From: Clostridioides difficile ATCC 9689 = DSM 1296
Lineage (GTDB): Bacteria > Bacillota > Clostridia > Peptostreptococcales > Peptostreptococcaceae
Direction of reading: 5' to 3'
DNA: 64,000 nt
NCBI RefSeq assembly: GCF_001077535.1
Contig: NZ_CP011968.1
Coordinates: 2,480,001-2,544,000, forward strand
The translations under genes and the position numbers were made by a program. Below, in pieces: positions 51,162 through 60,873 of this stretch. Each line of letters opens with the position of its first letter. Position 1 is the first letter of the stretch. Under the pieces are notes generated by a model. It saw nothing but the letters and a program-made list of their open reading frames with translations, was not told the origin of the DNA and did no database searches.

Positions 51162-51962
51162 ATGACATTTAAGAATAAAAAATTTACTATAAATAAATAT
51201 AAAATTCTATCTATTATTCTAGTTTTATGTTTGATTTTAACCGCTTTTAGTAGCTATGTGAATTATAGTCATAAAAAATTTAAAGATTATGTTGTCTTCT
51301 ATGTTCAGCATCAAGATGATGAAGTGTTGTGGGCTGGGAGTGCTATTGTTAATGCTATAAAAGAAAGAGGAAAAAATCATGTATTTGTGGTTTTAGTATC
51401 TACTGGATGTGGTATATCCGTCTTTGATAAATATAAAAAATATGAAAACCTAACAAATATACAAAAATCAGAATATAGAAATAGAGAATTTTTAGCTTCT
51501 CTTAATAGCCTTGGTGTAATAAGGGAAAATATAATATTATTACCAGAAACAAATACAAATGGTAATACTGACTTCAATTACATGGAAAAAATTGCTCTTA
51601 CATTTGAAGAAAAATTTAAAAATGTAACTCATATAGCACATACTTATAAATTAGATGACCATTTACAACATTTAAAAAATGGTTCTGTTATCCAAAATTT
51701 ATATAATGCTGGTAAAATAAAAGATGCTAAATATTTTGTAAAACCTAAATTTGCTGATAAAATAACTTTTAATAATAAGATAGTTTATAAAGCTCATTCT
51801 ACTGAGGACTATGAAAAGGTTAAAAATGCCTGTCAACAATACAAAATTGTTGATGAATTAGAATATAGAGAAGGTATTGGCTATAAGTCTGACCATAAAT
51901 CATTTGATAAGTTATTAAATAATAAAGATGTTCCTGCTATACTTCATACACCTAATTTATAA
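51162..51962 (+). CDS. PIG-L (LmbE-like) deacetylase, membrane-anchored
   Basis: 266 residues. One N-terminal membrane helix (ILSIILVLCLILTAFSSYV) anchors an extracellular PIG-L domain: VQHQDDEVLWAGS is the metal site (HPDDE in most relatives, here HQDDE), and DDHLQHLKN supplies later His ligands. Members remove acetyl groups from N-acetylglucosamine-type substrates; outside the membrane the target may be a cell-wall glycan. ATG start behind AGGAGATG. Monocistronic, with terminator. Confidence 0.82.
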   Translation: MTFKNKKFTINKYKILSIILVLCLILTAFSSYVNYSHKKFKDYVVFYVQHQDDEVLWAGSAIVNAIKERGKNHVFVVLVSTGCGISVFDKYKKYENLTNIQKSEYRNREFLASLNSLGVIRENIILLPETNTNGNTDFNYMEKIALTFEEKFKNVTHIAHTYKLDDHLQHLKNGSVIQNLYNAGKIKDAKYFVKPKFADKITFNNKIVYKAHSTEDYEKVKNACQQYKIVDELEYREGIGYKSDHKSFDKLLNNKDVPAILHTPNL

Positions 51963-52018
51963 GAAATATTTATTCTTTAATTTAAGTTATAAAAAGGAAA
52001 TTATTTGAGATTTTGTGA

Positions 52019-52049
52019 TATAGCACTTTTTGTGCTATACTACTTTTTC
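52019..52049 (+). terminator. Terminator of the PIG-L gene
   Basis: TATAGCAC (52019-52026) / GTGCTATA (52032-52039) with a T5 run shortly after. Confidence 0.7.
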
Positions 52050-52500
52050 TCATACAACTATTACCCATATCTAATTTCATCATCTCTTAAAATATATAAA
52101 GATATCATCATTAAAACCTATAAGCCTTATTAAATGCTTTATACATACCTACATTAAACTACCTGTTTATATTAAACTACATTAAAATAAATATTTGTTA
52201 TAAATTCTTAATAATTATGAAACTCATTTGTTATTTATATTTGTTAATATATGTTTAAACCTAAAAAATTAATAAACCAAAATAACATAAGAAGTGTGAT
52301 AGATTACCCTAGATATTTTCATAAACTTTTACCTTCAGATTAATATGGGCGTCTATACTTTTAAATTTACTATATGCATTGACAATATATTAAAAGTACT
52401 AGTTTTTATTTCATAATGAACGGGCTTACTGTTTTCTAATACCTCTTTTTGGTATAAAATAAAAATTGGTTAAAAATAAAATTTCAAGGGGGTTAATAAA
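52050..52500. other. Intergenic region upstream of the second two-component system
   Basis: About 450 bases. It includes short repeats of a TTAAACTAC motif near 52153-52185 and a TTGACA near 52379-52384. The small palindrome ATACC-TCTTTTT-GGTAT lies near 52439-52455. No open frame with a ribosome binding site. Confidence 0.4.
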
Positions 52501-53217
52501 TTGAATCAAAATATATTGGTTGTAGATGATGATAGAGAGATAGTTGATGCTATAGAGTTCTATTTGAGACCTGATAACTTTAATGTTTTAAAGGCATATG
52601 ATGGACTTGAAGCATTGGACATACTAATCGAAAATGATATTAAATTAATAATAATGGATGTAATGATGCCCAATTTAGATGGGCTTAAAACTACACTTAA
52701 AATAAGAGAAAAAAGGAATATACCAATAATTCTCTTATCTGCAAAATCAGAAGATATGGACAAAATTATAGGTCTTAATATGGGTGCTGATGACTATATA
52801 ACTAAACCATTTAATCCACTAGAACTTACTGCTCGAGTAAAATCTCAACTTAGAAGGTATATAAATTTAGGTGATTTTAGTAATACAAATAACTCAAATG
52901 ATACTAATTATATTCTAAAAAGTGGTGGCCTAGAGCTAAATACAGATACAAAAATAGTTTCTTTAGATGGTGAGGAAATTAAAATGACACCACTTGAATA
53001 TAAAATACTTACACTTCTTATGTCACGAAAAGGTAAAATTTTCTCTTCTCATGAGATTTATGAAAATGTCTGGAATGAGGATGCTTATAGTTGTGAGAGA
53101 ACTATTGCTGTTCATATTAGAAGAATTAGAGAAAAGATTGAAATTAATCCAAAAGAACCAAAATATTTAAAGGTGGTGTGGGGCATTGGTTACAAAATTG
53201 AAAAACTTAATTATTAA
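52501..53217 (+). CDS. OmpR-family response regulator (second system)
   Basis: 238 residues with VVDDDREIVD, phospho-Asp in IIMDVMMPNLDG, YITKPFNPLEL, and winged-helix end RRIREKIEINPKEPKYLKVVWG. Very similar to the regulator at 32169-32861 apart from a short Asn-rich insertion between the domains. TTG start behind AAGGGGG. Its last 32 bases overlap the kinase gene. Confidence 0.92.
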   Translation: MNQNILVVDDDREIVDAIEFYLRPDNFNVLKAYDGLEALDILIENDIKLIIMDVMMPNLDGLKTTLKIREKRNIPIILLSAKSEDMDKIIGLNMGADDYITKPFNPLELTARVKSQLRRYINLGDFSNTNNSNDTNYILKSGGLELNTDTKIVSLDGEEIKMTPLEYKILTLLMSRKGKIFSSHEIYENVWNEDAYSCERTIAVHIRRIREKIEINPKEPKYLKVVWGIGYKIEKLNY

Positions 53218-54775
53218 TGATTCTAAAGCAAAATTTATTTTATTATTATTACTGTTTCTATTAGTTTCTATATTATTTGAAGCAGTTTATGATTTGAATA
53301 ATAACTTTTCTAATATTAATTATTATTATAGAGAGTTTGCTCTCCCTCATTTTTATTTTTTCGGTACTCCTGTACATTTGTCAAAAGTAGAATTAGAGTT
53401 TGTCTGCATAGGTATTATATTATCAAGTTTTTTATTGACTATACTATGTTTTACATTGTATAAAAAAAATAAACAAACTAAAGTCAAATTCTTAGAGAAT
53501 GTCATAAACCTTTTTTCTAAGGTAAAAATAGAACTTACACTTATATTAACTTTGATACTATTAACCTTAAGGTTTCATGCATTTACAAGTAATAAAATGT
53601 TTTACAACACTAATTTAATAATCTACAATTTTATAATTATATCTATAGTCTATATAATATATGAAAATATTAAATATAATAACTATAATCTAAAAGATAT
53701 GTCTATAACATATGTATTCTTTTCAAACTTACTTAGTATGTATAATAAAAAAACTATAAATAAAAAATTAGCTATAGTATTTTTAATATCTATAGTTGTA
53801 CAAGCTATTATCCAATATCTTGTTTTGATATTCTTTATGTATATATATTATGCTGAGGCAATAGCTATAGTAATTTTATTTACACTTGTAAACACAGTTT
53901 TTCATTTTTATATATACAACTTTTTATCTGTTAAGTTTAATTACATAAATAACATATCAAAAAATATAAAAAATATAGAAAATGGCAATTTAAAGTATAA
54001 ATTAGAAGTTATAGGAGATGATGAAATATCTACTTTAGCCAAAAGTATAAATAATATAACAGGCGGTCTTGAAACTGCTGTAGATGCTAATATAAAAAAT
54101 GAAAGGATGAAGGCAGAGCTTATCACAAACGTATCTCATGACTTAAAAACTCCACTTACATCTATATTAAGCTATGTTGATATGTTAAAAAATAATGACT
54201 TTGACAGAGAGACTATAAATGACTATATAAATATTTTAGATAAAAAATCACAAAGATTAAAATTATTAATAGATGACATATTTGAAGCATCTAAGCTAAG
54301 TAGTGGAGATGTAGAATTTAATATAACAAAAACCGATATAAGAGAACTTTTAATTCAAAGTATTGTAGAATTTGAAGACAAAATTCAAAATAGCAGTTTA
54401 GATTTTATAATAGAAACACCTGAATATGCTGTTTTTACCATGATAGATGGTAAAAAAACTTGGAGAGTTTTTGAGAATCTAATTTGCAATATACTAAAAT
54501 ACTCTATGCCTAACACTAGGGTCTATATAGATATGTTTATAAAGGAAGAAAATATAATATTAACGTTTAAAAATATTTCAAATGATAAACTAAATCTAAA
54601 ACCAGAAGAGTTAATAGAAAGATTTAGAAGGGGTGATATATCTAGAAAAACAGATGGCTCTGGTCTTGGTTTATCAATTGCTCAAAATATAATTGAATTA
54701 GAAAATGCACACATGGAAATAATTATAGATGCTGATTTATTTAAGGTAATGCTTACTTTTAGAAGAGTTAATTGA
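53186..54775 (+). CDS. Sensor histidine kinase (second system)
   Basis: 529 residues. About six membrane helices in the first 255 residues with short loops, then a HAMP-like linker, HisKA (NVSHDLKTPLTSILSYVDML, His about 315) and HATPase (FENLICNILKYS, GSGLGLSIAQN). It lacks the large extracellular domain of the paralogous kinase at 29913. TTG start inside the response-regulator gene, with AGGTGG upstream. Its first residues resemble the separate 68-residue protein of the other system. Confidence 0.9.
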   Translation: MVTKLKNLIINDSKAKFILLLLLFLLVSILFEAVYDLNNNFSNINYYYREFALPHFYFFGTPVHLSKVELEFVCIGIILSSFLLTILCFTLYKKNKQTKVKFLENVINLFSKVKIELTLILTLILLTLRFHAFTSNKMFYNTNLIIYNFIIISIVYIIYENIKYNNYNLKDMSITYVFFSNLLSMYNKKTINKKLAIVFLISIVVQAIIQYLVLIFFMYIYYAEAIAIVILFTLVNTVFHFYIYNFLSVKFNYINNISKNIKNIENGNLKYKLEVIGDDEISTLAKSINNITGGLETAVDANIKNERMKAELITNVSHDLKTPLTSILSYVDMLKNNDFDRETINDYINILDKKSQRLKLLIDDIFEASKLSSGDVEFNITKTDIRELLIQSIVEFEDKIQNSSLDFIIETPEYAVFTMIDGKKTWRVFENLICNILKYSMPNTRVYIDMFIKEENIILTFKNISNDKLNLKPEELIERFRRGDISRKTDGSGLGLSIAQNIIELENAHMEIIIDADLFKVMLTFRRVN

Positions 54776-54815
54776 TATATTAATATAAAAATATATTTTA
54801 AGTTATTTAAACAAG

Positions 54816-54841
54816 AAAAAAACCTCCTTAGAGGTCTTTTT
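54816..54841 (+). terminator. Terminator of the second two-component system
   Basis: AAAAACCTC / GAGGTCTTTTT stem with tetraloop CTTA, ending in T5. Confidence 0.8.
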
Positions 54842-54998
54842 CTAAATGTTGGGGTTTATATTTACATATTTTTTGATTATACCTTTTTGGTGTGATATTA
54901 ATACATTTTAAATTATATTTCTCTATAATTCATCACATATTTCATCTCTCTGTATCTATAATATCACATAGTGTTTCCATAATCAGTTACATCTCTGT

Positions 54999-55039
54999 TA
55001 CCTAAGATTACAATTTTGTAATATTTGTAATCTTAGGTA
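54999..55039. promoter_or_regulatory. Perfect 14-bp inverted repeat of unknown role
   Basis: TACCTAAGATTACA (54999-55012) and TGTAATCTTAGGTA (55026-55039). There is no T-run on either strand. It lies between two convergent genes, so it could be a bidirectional stop hairpin. Confidence 0.5.
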
Positions 55040-55086
55040 CAAATTTACATTTATTCTTCAATATAAATATATTCTTTCTATTTACC

Positions 55087-56589
55087 CTAAAGACCTTTTA
55101 AATCATATTTTTCTAAGAAAAGTTTTAACTTAGAATAAATTTGTTCTGCTCCGCCAATTTTATTTGATTCAATATTTAAAGCTAATAATGGTTCATGTAG
55201 TGATATTCTAAGTAAAAACCATCCATCTCCATTTGATTCATCACAATTAACTCTTATGCCTTCAAAATTATTTGGTGCTACAGACCATCCATCAATACTC
55301 TTAACATGAGAATCTAAATCTTTTAATATATCCTCTGCATATGTTCTAAAATCTTCTTTATTAATGCCTATTCTAACTTCTTTCTCTTCTTGAGCTTCTT
55401 CAAGGTTTTCTATCAATTCTTCTATAGTCTTTCCTTCCAAGGATAGCTTTGCTACTTTTATTAAAATTTTAGCTATTAAATATGCCCCATCATCTAAGAA
55501 ATAATTTTCTTTTAAAGCAGCATGTCCAGACGTTTCTATAGCTAAATGGCACTCTTCACCTTCACTATTTAATCTTATAGCTTCATTTATTACATTTTTA
55601 TATCCTCTTTTAAATCTATGATGTCTTCCTTGTAATTCATTTATAAATTTAGCAAGTCCTTCAGAAGTAATCGAATCTGTTACTATAGCTGTTTTTGGAT
55701 GTTCTTCTAATACTATTGATGATATAACAGCTATAAGAGCATTTTTATTTATTGGTTTGCCATTTTTACCTACAATAGCAGCTCTGTCTACATCTGTATC
55801 AAAGATTATTCCTAGGTCGCTCTTATTATCCAACACAGCTTTACATATGCTTTCCATTGCTTCTTTGTTTTCGGGATTAGGTATATGATTTGGGAACATA
55901 CCATCTGGGTTCAAAAACTGACTACCTGTCGTATCTGCTCCCAGTATGTGTAAAACTTTTTCAGCAAAGAATCCACCAGCCCCATTTCCTGCATCAACCA
56001 ATATCTTAAGCCCAGAAAAAGGCTTTTCATAATTTTTACTTGAATTTACACCTTTTCTAATTTTATCTATCAATAAATTAGAATAATCTTCTATTAAATT
56101 TTTTACTATAACTTCACCTTTTTTATTTACTTCCTCATAGTCTACACTATCATTTTTAACAGCTATATCCAACATCTCTTTTATATCAGTTTTTTCTAAA
56201 CCTCCACTTTCTGTGAAAAACTTTAAACCATTATAGTAATAAGGTAAGTGACTTGCTGTAATCATAATCGCCCCATCAGAATTGTATCCATCCATAATAG
56301 TTGTCATAAACATAGCTGGAGTTGTGGCAATCTCACAATCAATTACATTACAATCATCATTAGTTAAAGTTTCAATAACAGTACTTCTAAATTGGCTTCC
56401 TGTTATCCTAGAATCAGTTCCTATGGCAACAGTTACTTTATCTTTCTTAGTCTTTTCTTTTAACCAAATATGAAACGCTTTAGCTATTTTTTTTACTTCT
56501 TCTACAGTTAGGTTAACTTCTTTAGAATCATTTTCATACGCTATTCCTCTAATATCAGTACCATTTTGTAGTTTATATAGGTCTCCCAT
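55087..56589 (-). CDS. Phosphoglucomutase/phosphomannomutase-family protein
   Basis: 500 residues, alpha-D-phosphohexomutase superfamily. The phosphoserine loop is ITASHLPYYYNGLKFF (about 100-115, TASHLP instead of the common TASHNP), the metal loop is FDTDVDRAAIVG (about 265-275), and the sugar-binding ETSGHAALKENYF lies near 355. It interconverts hexose 1- and 6-phosphates. Located downstream of rpe and rpiB on the same strand and perhaps co-transcribed with them. ATG start behind AAGGAGAA. Confidence 0.9.
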   Translation of the reverse strand: MGDLYKLQNGTDIRGIAYENDSKEVNLTVEEVKKIAKAFHIWLKEKTKKDKVTVAIGTDSRITGSQFRSTVIETLTNDDCNVIDCEIATTPAMFMTTIMDGYNSDGAIMITASHLPYYYNGLKFFTESGGLEKTDIKEMLDIAVKNDSVDYEEVNKKGEVIVKNLIEDYSNLLIDKIRKGVNSSKNYEKPFSGLKILVDAGNGAGGFFAEKVLHILGADTTGSQFLNPDGMFPNHIPNPENKEAMESICKAVLDNKSDLGIIFDTDVDRAAIVGKNGKPINKNALIAVISSIVLEEHPKTAIVTDSITSEGLAKFINELQGRHHRFKRGYKNVINEAIRLNSEGEECHLAIETSGHAALKENYFLDDGAYLIAKILIKVAKLSLEGKTIEELIENLEEAQEEKEVRIGINKEDFRTYAEDILKDLDSHVKSIDGWSVAPNNFEGIRVNCDESNGDGWFLLRISLHEPLLALNIESNKIGGAEQIYSKLKLFLEKYDLKGL

Positions 56590-56698
56590 AAAAAATTCTC
56601 CTTACTCAACCAAAATTTTTATTAAATATTATAAAATTTCTTGTTTCCACCTAAATTTTTACTATTAAACAGAAACATATTATAATTTTATTACATGG

Positions 56699-57364
56699 TT
56701 ACTTTATACTTTCTTTTAGTTCTTCTATTTTATCTTTATATGAAATTGGAGGCTTATCATTAAATAAAGCTGAAGTACCAACAACATATATATCTACTTT
56801 TTTACCATTCATAAGTTTAATAGTATCCTTATTTATATTTCCATCAACCTCTATAAATGGAGGATTATCATAATCTTTTAGTATCTCTGTAAGTTTATCC
56901 AACTTATCCAATACAGAAAGATTAAACTTTTGACCTGCAAACCCTGGATTTACTGTCATTACTAAGATACCCTCAACTAAACTTATATATTCTTCTATTT
57001 TATCCACACTTGTTTGAGGGCTTATTGCTAACACTGGCCCTATACCATAATTTCTTAACTTTTGTATATCAGCTTTTACATTTGTACTTGATTCTACATG
57101 AAAAGAAATATATTTTGGCTTTATATAAGACATCATATCAATATATTTATCTGGAGTTTCTGTGGCTAAGTGTATGTCTAAAGGTATTGTTGTATTTTCA
57201 CTTATTGATTTTAATAACTCTGGTCCCATAGCCAAGTTTTTAACAAATATTCCATCCATAACATCACAATGAAGTAATTTTACACCTGCTTCTTCAAGAG
57301 CTTCTAATTCCTCTTTTAACTTCATTTGGTCTGCACACATTATTGAAGCACAAATAATAGACAT
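56699..57364 (-). CDS. rpe: Ribulose-phosphate 3-epimerase
   Basis: 221 residues of the TIM-barrel epimerase family: starts SIICASIMCADQMKL, has HCDVMDGIFVKNLAMGPELL (metal His/Asp), HLATETPDKYI, VMTVNPGFAGQKFN and EVDGNINKDTIKLM. Interconverts ribulose 5-phosphate and xylulose 5-phosphate. ATG start behind AAGGGGGAG. Sits between rpiB and the hexomutase gene, 30 bases after rpiB. Confidence 0.93.
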   Translation of the reverse strand: MSIICASIMCADQMKLKEELEALEEAGVKLLHCDVMDGIFVKNLAMGPELLKSISENTTIPLDIHLATETPDKYIDMMSYIKPKYISFHVESSTNVKADIQKLRNYGIGPVLAISPQTSVDKIEEYISLVEGILVMTVNPGFAGQKFNLSVLDKLDKLTEILKDYDNPPFIEVDGNINKDTIKLMNGKKVDIYVVGTSALFNDKPPISYKDKIEELKESIK

Positions 57365-57393
57365 AACGCTCCCCCTTGTTATAAATTATATAT

Positions 57394-57840
57394 TTATAAA
57401 TTTTCTTTTTCTATATCATCAATCATTTGTAATCTTCTTGCATGTCTTTCTCCATTATAACTTGAATTTAACCATTCTTCAACAATTCTCATTGCTAATC
57501 CTTTCCCAATAACTCTTTCTCCTAAACAAAGTACATTTGTATTATTGTGTTCTCTAGTTGCCTTAGCTGAAAAACAGTCAGAAACAACAGCTGCTCTGAT
57601 TCCTTTAAACTTATTTGCTGCAATAGACATACCTATTCCTGTTCCACAACAAAGTATGCCTAAATCAGATTTTTTACTTTGAACATTTTGACTTACCTTT
57701 TTTGCATATATTGGAAAATCTACACTTTCTTTTGAATTTGTACCCACATCTTCAACTTCTATACCTTTATTTATTAAATTTTCCTTTATATATTCCTTTA
57801 ATTCATAACCACCATGGTCACATCCAATAGATATTTTCAT
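57394..57840 (-). CDS. rpiB: Ribose-5-phosphate isomerase B
   Basis: 148 residues, RpiB/LacAB family. KISIGCDHGGYELKEYIKE and the active-site Cys in GILCCGTGIGMSIAANK are diagnostic, as are the His/Arg-rich HNNTNVLCLGERVIG. Interconverts ribose 5-phosphate and ribulose 5-phosphate, though related enzymes act on allose or galactose 6-phosphate. First gene after a terminator that follows the transketolase genes, so it needs its own promoter in 57841-57922 or read-through. Confidence 0.9.
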   Translation of the reverse strand: MKISIGCDHGGYELKEYIKENLINKGIEVEDVGTNSKESVDFPIYAKKVSQNVQSKKSDLGILCCGTGIGMSIAANKFKGIRAAVVSDCFSAKATREHNNTNVLCLGERVIGKGLAMRIVEEWLNSSYNGERHARRLQMIDDIEKENL

Positions 57841-57922
57841 TAAATAGCACCTCTTTTTATAATTTTTTTGATTACTTTCAGACTATTTTATAATTATCAT
57901 AAAAATAAAGTATTGTAAAAAT

Positions 57923-57969
57923 AAAGCTGTCCCATTGTAGAAATTTCTTTCTATTTTTAAGACAGCTTT
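57923..57969 (-). terminator. Terminator after the transketolase genes
   Basis: On the minus strand AAAGCTGTC (57969-57961) pairs with GACAGCTTT (57931-57923), followed by ATTTTTAC. Confidence 0.75.
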
Positions 57970-58014
57970 AATTGACTTATGTCAAATCAATTTGTTATTT
58001 AGATATATTTATAT

Positions 58015-58935
58015 CTATAATAACTCTTTTATATTTTTTACTATATCTTCTGTAGTTAAACCATAGTGTTTTAATAAATCAGCTGGTGTACCTGATTGAC
58101 CAAATACATCTTTAACACCAATTCTTCTAACTACTACATCTTTAGTTTCTGCTAAAGCTTCACATACAGCTGAACCTAAACCACCTATTATACTGTGCTC
58201 CTCTGCTGTAACTACTTTTCCAGTTTTCTTAGCAGTTTCTTTTATTAATGCTTCATCTAATGGTTTTATTGTAGATATATTAACAACTTCTACATTTATA
58301 CCTTCTTTAGCAAGTTCTTCTGCTGCTTCTAAGGCTTTTGCTACCATTATTCCTGTAGCTATTACTGTTATGTCAGAACCTTCTCTTAAAACAGTTCCTT
58401 TTCCTATTTCAAATTTATAATTTTCACTGTTTACATCAGGAGTTGCAGCTCTACCTAATCTTATATAAACAGGTCCATTATAATCAATAGATGCAAGAAT
58501 AGCTTGTCTTGCTTCTAAAGCATCTGCTGGATTTAATACAACCATATTTGGTATACCTCTCATTAGAGATATATCCTCTATAGCTTGATGGCTACCACCA
58601 TCTTCACCTACTGTTACACCTGCATGAGTAGCTGCTATTTTTACATTTAAATTTGGATATGCTACAGAGTTTCTTATTTGCTCATAGCCTCTTCCTGCTG
58701 CAAATATTGCAAAAGTACTCGCAAAAGGTATTTTTCCACAAGTAGCAAGACCTGCTGCTGTACCAATCATGTCACCTTCTGCTATCCCCATGTCAAAAAA
58801 TCTATCTGGGGCAACTTCTTTAAATGATATACTTTTTGTAGCTTTTCCTAAATCTGCATCTAATACTACTATATCTTTATTTTCTGCAAGTTCTTTTAAC
58901 ACTTGTCCGTAAGCTTCTCTAGTTGCTATTCCCAT
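58015..58935 (-). CDS. Transketolase, C-terminal subunit
   Basis: About 306 residues: the pyrimidine-binding and C-terminal domains of a split transketolase. It starts MGIATREAYGQVLKEL; the catalytic Glu segment is FFDMGIAEGDMIGTAAGLA; HAGVTVGEDGGSHQAIED and VVTAEEHSIIGGLGSAV follow. Works as a heterodimer with the upstream gene. An extension to 59007 lies inside the N-terminal-subunit gene, and the GGAGG ribosome binding site just before 58935 decides the start. The subunit genes are two bases apart. Confidence 0.93.
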   Translation of the reverse strand: MGIATREAYGQVLKELAENKDIVVLDADLGKATKSISFKEVAPDRFFDMGIAEGDMIGTAAGLATCGKIPFASTFAIFAAGRGYEQIRNSVAYPNLNVKIAATHAGVTVGEDGGSHQAIEDISLMRGIPNMVVLNPADALEARQAILASIDYNGPVYIRLGRAATPDVNSENYKFEIGKGTVLREGSDITVIATGIMVAKALEAAEELAKEGINVEVVNISTIKPLDEALIKETAKKTGKVVTAEEHSIIGGLGSAVCEALAETKDVVVRRIGVKDVFGQSGTPADLLKHYGLTTEDIVKNIKELL

Positions 58936-58937
58936 TC

Positions 58938-59750
58938 CTATAGACCTCCTTCTAAATCTTTCAATGCTTGCTCTGCTTGTTCTGCATTTGGAGCTGTTCC
59001 ATGCCATGCAGCATTATTTTCCATAAATGAAACACCTTTACCTTTTACTGTTTTAGCTATTATTACAGTTGGTTTTCCTGTAACTTTTTTAGCTTCATCA
59101 ACTGCATTTCCTATTTCTTCAAAAGAATGTCCATTTATTACTATTACATTCCATCCAAAAGATTTGAATTTGTCATCTACTGGATTTACATTCATTACTT
59201 CTTCATTAGAACCATCTATTTGTAATCCATTTAAGTCAACAAATGCAATTAAATTATCTAATTTGTAATGTGATGCTGTCATTGCAGCTTCCCATATTTG
59301 ACCTTCTTGGATTTCTCCATCACCTAATATAGTATATACTGTATAGTCTTTGTTATCTAATTTTCCTGCAAGTGCCATACCATTTGCTGCAGATAGCCCT
59401 TGACCAAGAGAACCAGTAGACATATCGATTCCTGCTACTTTTTTCATGTCTGGATGACCTTGTAACTTAGAACCAAATTTTCTTAGTGTTATTAATTCTT
59501 CTTCTGGGAAAAATCCTTTTTCTGCTAATGTAGCATATAAAGCTGGTGCTGCATGACCTTTTGATAGAACAAATCTATCTCTATCAGCCATTTTTGGATT
59601 TTCTGCACATACGTTCATCTTATCAAAATATAATACTGTCAACATATCAGCTATTGATAATGAACCACCTGGATGTCCGCTTTTAGCTTCTGCAACCATT
59701 TTTATTATGTTTTTTCTAATATTATTAGAATGATCTCTAAGAGTGCTCAT
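58938..59750 (-). CDS. Transketolase, N-terminal subunit
   Basis: 270 residues: thiamine diphosphate domain with [48 protein letters not shown] and the ThDP/metal motif [15 protein letters not shown]. It transfers two-carbon units between sugar phosphates of the pentose phosphate pathway. Follows the two polyol dehydrogenase genes and precedes the C-terminal subunit. ATG behind AGGAGGAAG. Confidence 0.94.
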   Translation of the reverse strand: MSTLRDHSNNIRKNIIKMVAEAKSGHPGGSLSIADMLTVLYFDKMNVCAENPKMADRDRFVLSKGHAAPALYATLAEKGFFPEEELITLRKFGSKLQGHPDMKKVAGIDMSTGSLGQGLSAANGMALAGKLDNKDYTVYTILGDGEIQEGQIWEAAMTASHYKLDNLIAFVDLNGLQIDGSNEEVMNVNPVDDKFKSFGWNVIVINGHSFEEIGNAVDEAKKVTGKPTVIIAKTVKGKGVSFMENNAAWHGTAPNAEQAEQALKDLEGGL

Positions 59751-59841
59751 ACTTTCTTCCTCCTGTTATTTTTTAAGACCTTACATTTTTTTATCCTACA
59801 GTAGATTTTACAATTTTTTTTAAAATAATACAAATGTTTTT

Positions 59842-60873
59842 TTAAGATTTTACTGCTACTTTTATTTCTTCCCCGTTCATTAAAGCTGTAATACCTTCTT
59901 TAAATTCGTCTAAACCAACAGTTCTAGTAACTAAAGCTTCTGTATTTACTTTCCCATTTGCCATTAAATCTAATGCTGTAATCCAAGAACTTGGCTTTTG
60001 AGACCTGCTTCCTATATATTGTAACTCTCTTTGGATTATTGCTTCTTGGTCCATTTCATTTAATTTTTTAGCAAAGATTCCAACTTGTACGAAAGTACCT
60101 TTTTTTCTAAGCAGTCTTAAGGCTTCGTTAACTGCTGGCATAAACCCAGAACAATCAAATCCTTTGTTTACTCCATTTCCATCAGTCATTTCATTCACTA
60201 CATCTGCCAAACTTTCTTTCATTACATTTACAGTTCTATCTACTCCAAGATTTTTAGCTATTTCTAATCTTTCCTTATCTTTTGTAACACCAGACATTAT
60301 AACTGTAGCACCTTGAGATTTAACAACTTGAGCTAATAATAAACCAATTGGTCCTGGTCCTATTATTAAAACTGTATCAGAACTTTCTATAGTAGTCTTT
60401 TCAAGAGCTGCATGAACACAACAAGCTAGTGGCTCTGTAAGGGCTGCTGATAATAAAGATACATTTTCAGGAAGTACATGTATGCTTTCTTCTCTTGATA
60501 ATACATACTCAGCAAAACTTCCATTTACTTGAGTACCAATACCTTTTCTAGTTGGGCATAAGTTATAATCTTTAGTTTCACAATATATACATTTCTCACA
60601 AGTTGCAAAAGTAGTCTCTGATGTAACTCTATCTCCTACTTTTATATTTTTAACATCTTCTCCTACTTCTACAACAATTCCAGAAAATTCATGACCTAAT
60701 GTTACTGGGGCTTTTATATTTGCATATTCACCTTTAAATGAATGTATATCTGAACCACATATACCACTATATTCTACTTTTATTTTAACCTTGTCTCCTG
60801 TAGCTTTTGGTTCTTCTACTTCTAAAACTTCTACATTATCATAGCCTGGTTTAGTTTTAACTACTGCTTTCAT
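59842..60873 (-). CDS. Zinc-dependent polyol dehydrogenase (first of two)
   Basis: 343 residues, medium-chain dehydrogenase. Zinc site YSGICGSDIHSF and GHEFSGIVVE; structural zinc CEKCIYCETKDYNLC; Rossmann motif IIGPGPIGLLLAQV. Resembles sorbitol/L-iditol dehydrogenases, oxidising a polyol or polyol phosphate with NAD(P). Overlaps the stop/start of the second dehydrogenase by one base (A of ATGA type). Its place between a PTS and transketolase suggests that it acts on the imported polyol phosphate. Confidence 0.88.
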   Translation of the reverse strand: MKAVVKTKPGYDNVEVLEVEEPKATGDKVKIKVEYSGICGSDIHSFKGEYANIKAPVTLGHEFSGIVVEVGEDVKNIKVGDRVTSETTFATCEKCIYCETKDYNLCPTRKGIGTQVNGSFAEYVLSREESIHVLPENVSLLSAALTEPLACCVHAALEKTTIESSDTVLIIGPGPIGLLLAQVVKSQGATVIMSGVTKDKERLEIAKNLGVDRTVNVMKESLADVVNEMTDGNGVNKGFDCSGFMPAVNEALRLLRKKGTFVQVGIFAKKLNEMDQEAIIQRELQYIGSRSQKPSSWITALDLMANGKVNTEALVTRTVGLDEFKEGITALMNGEEIKVAVKS

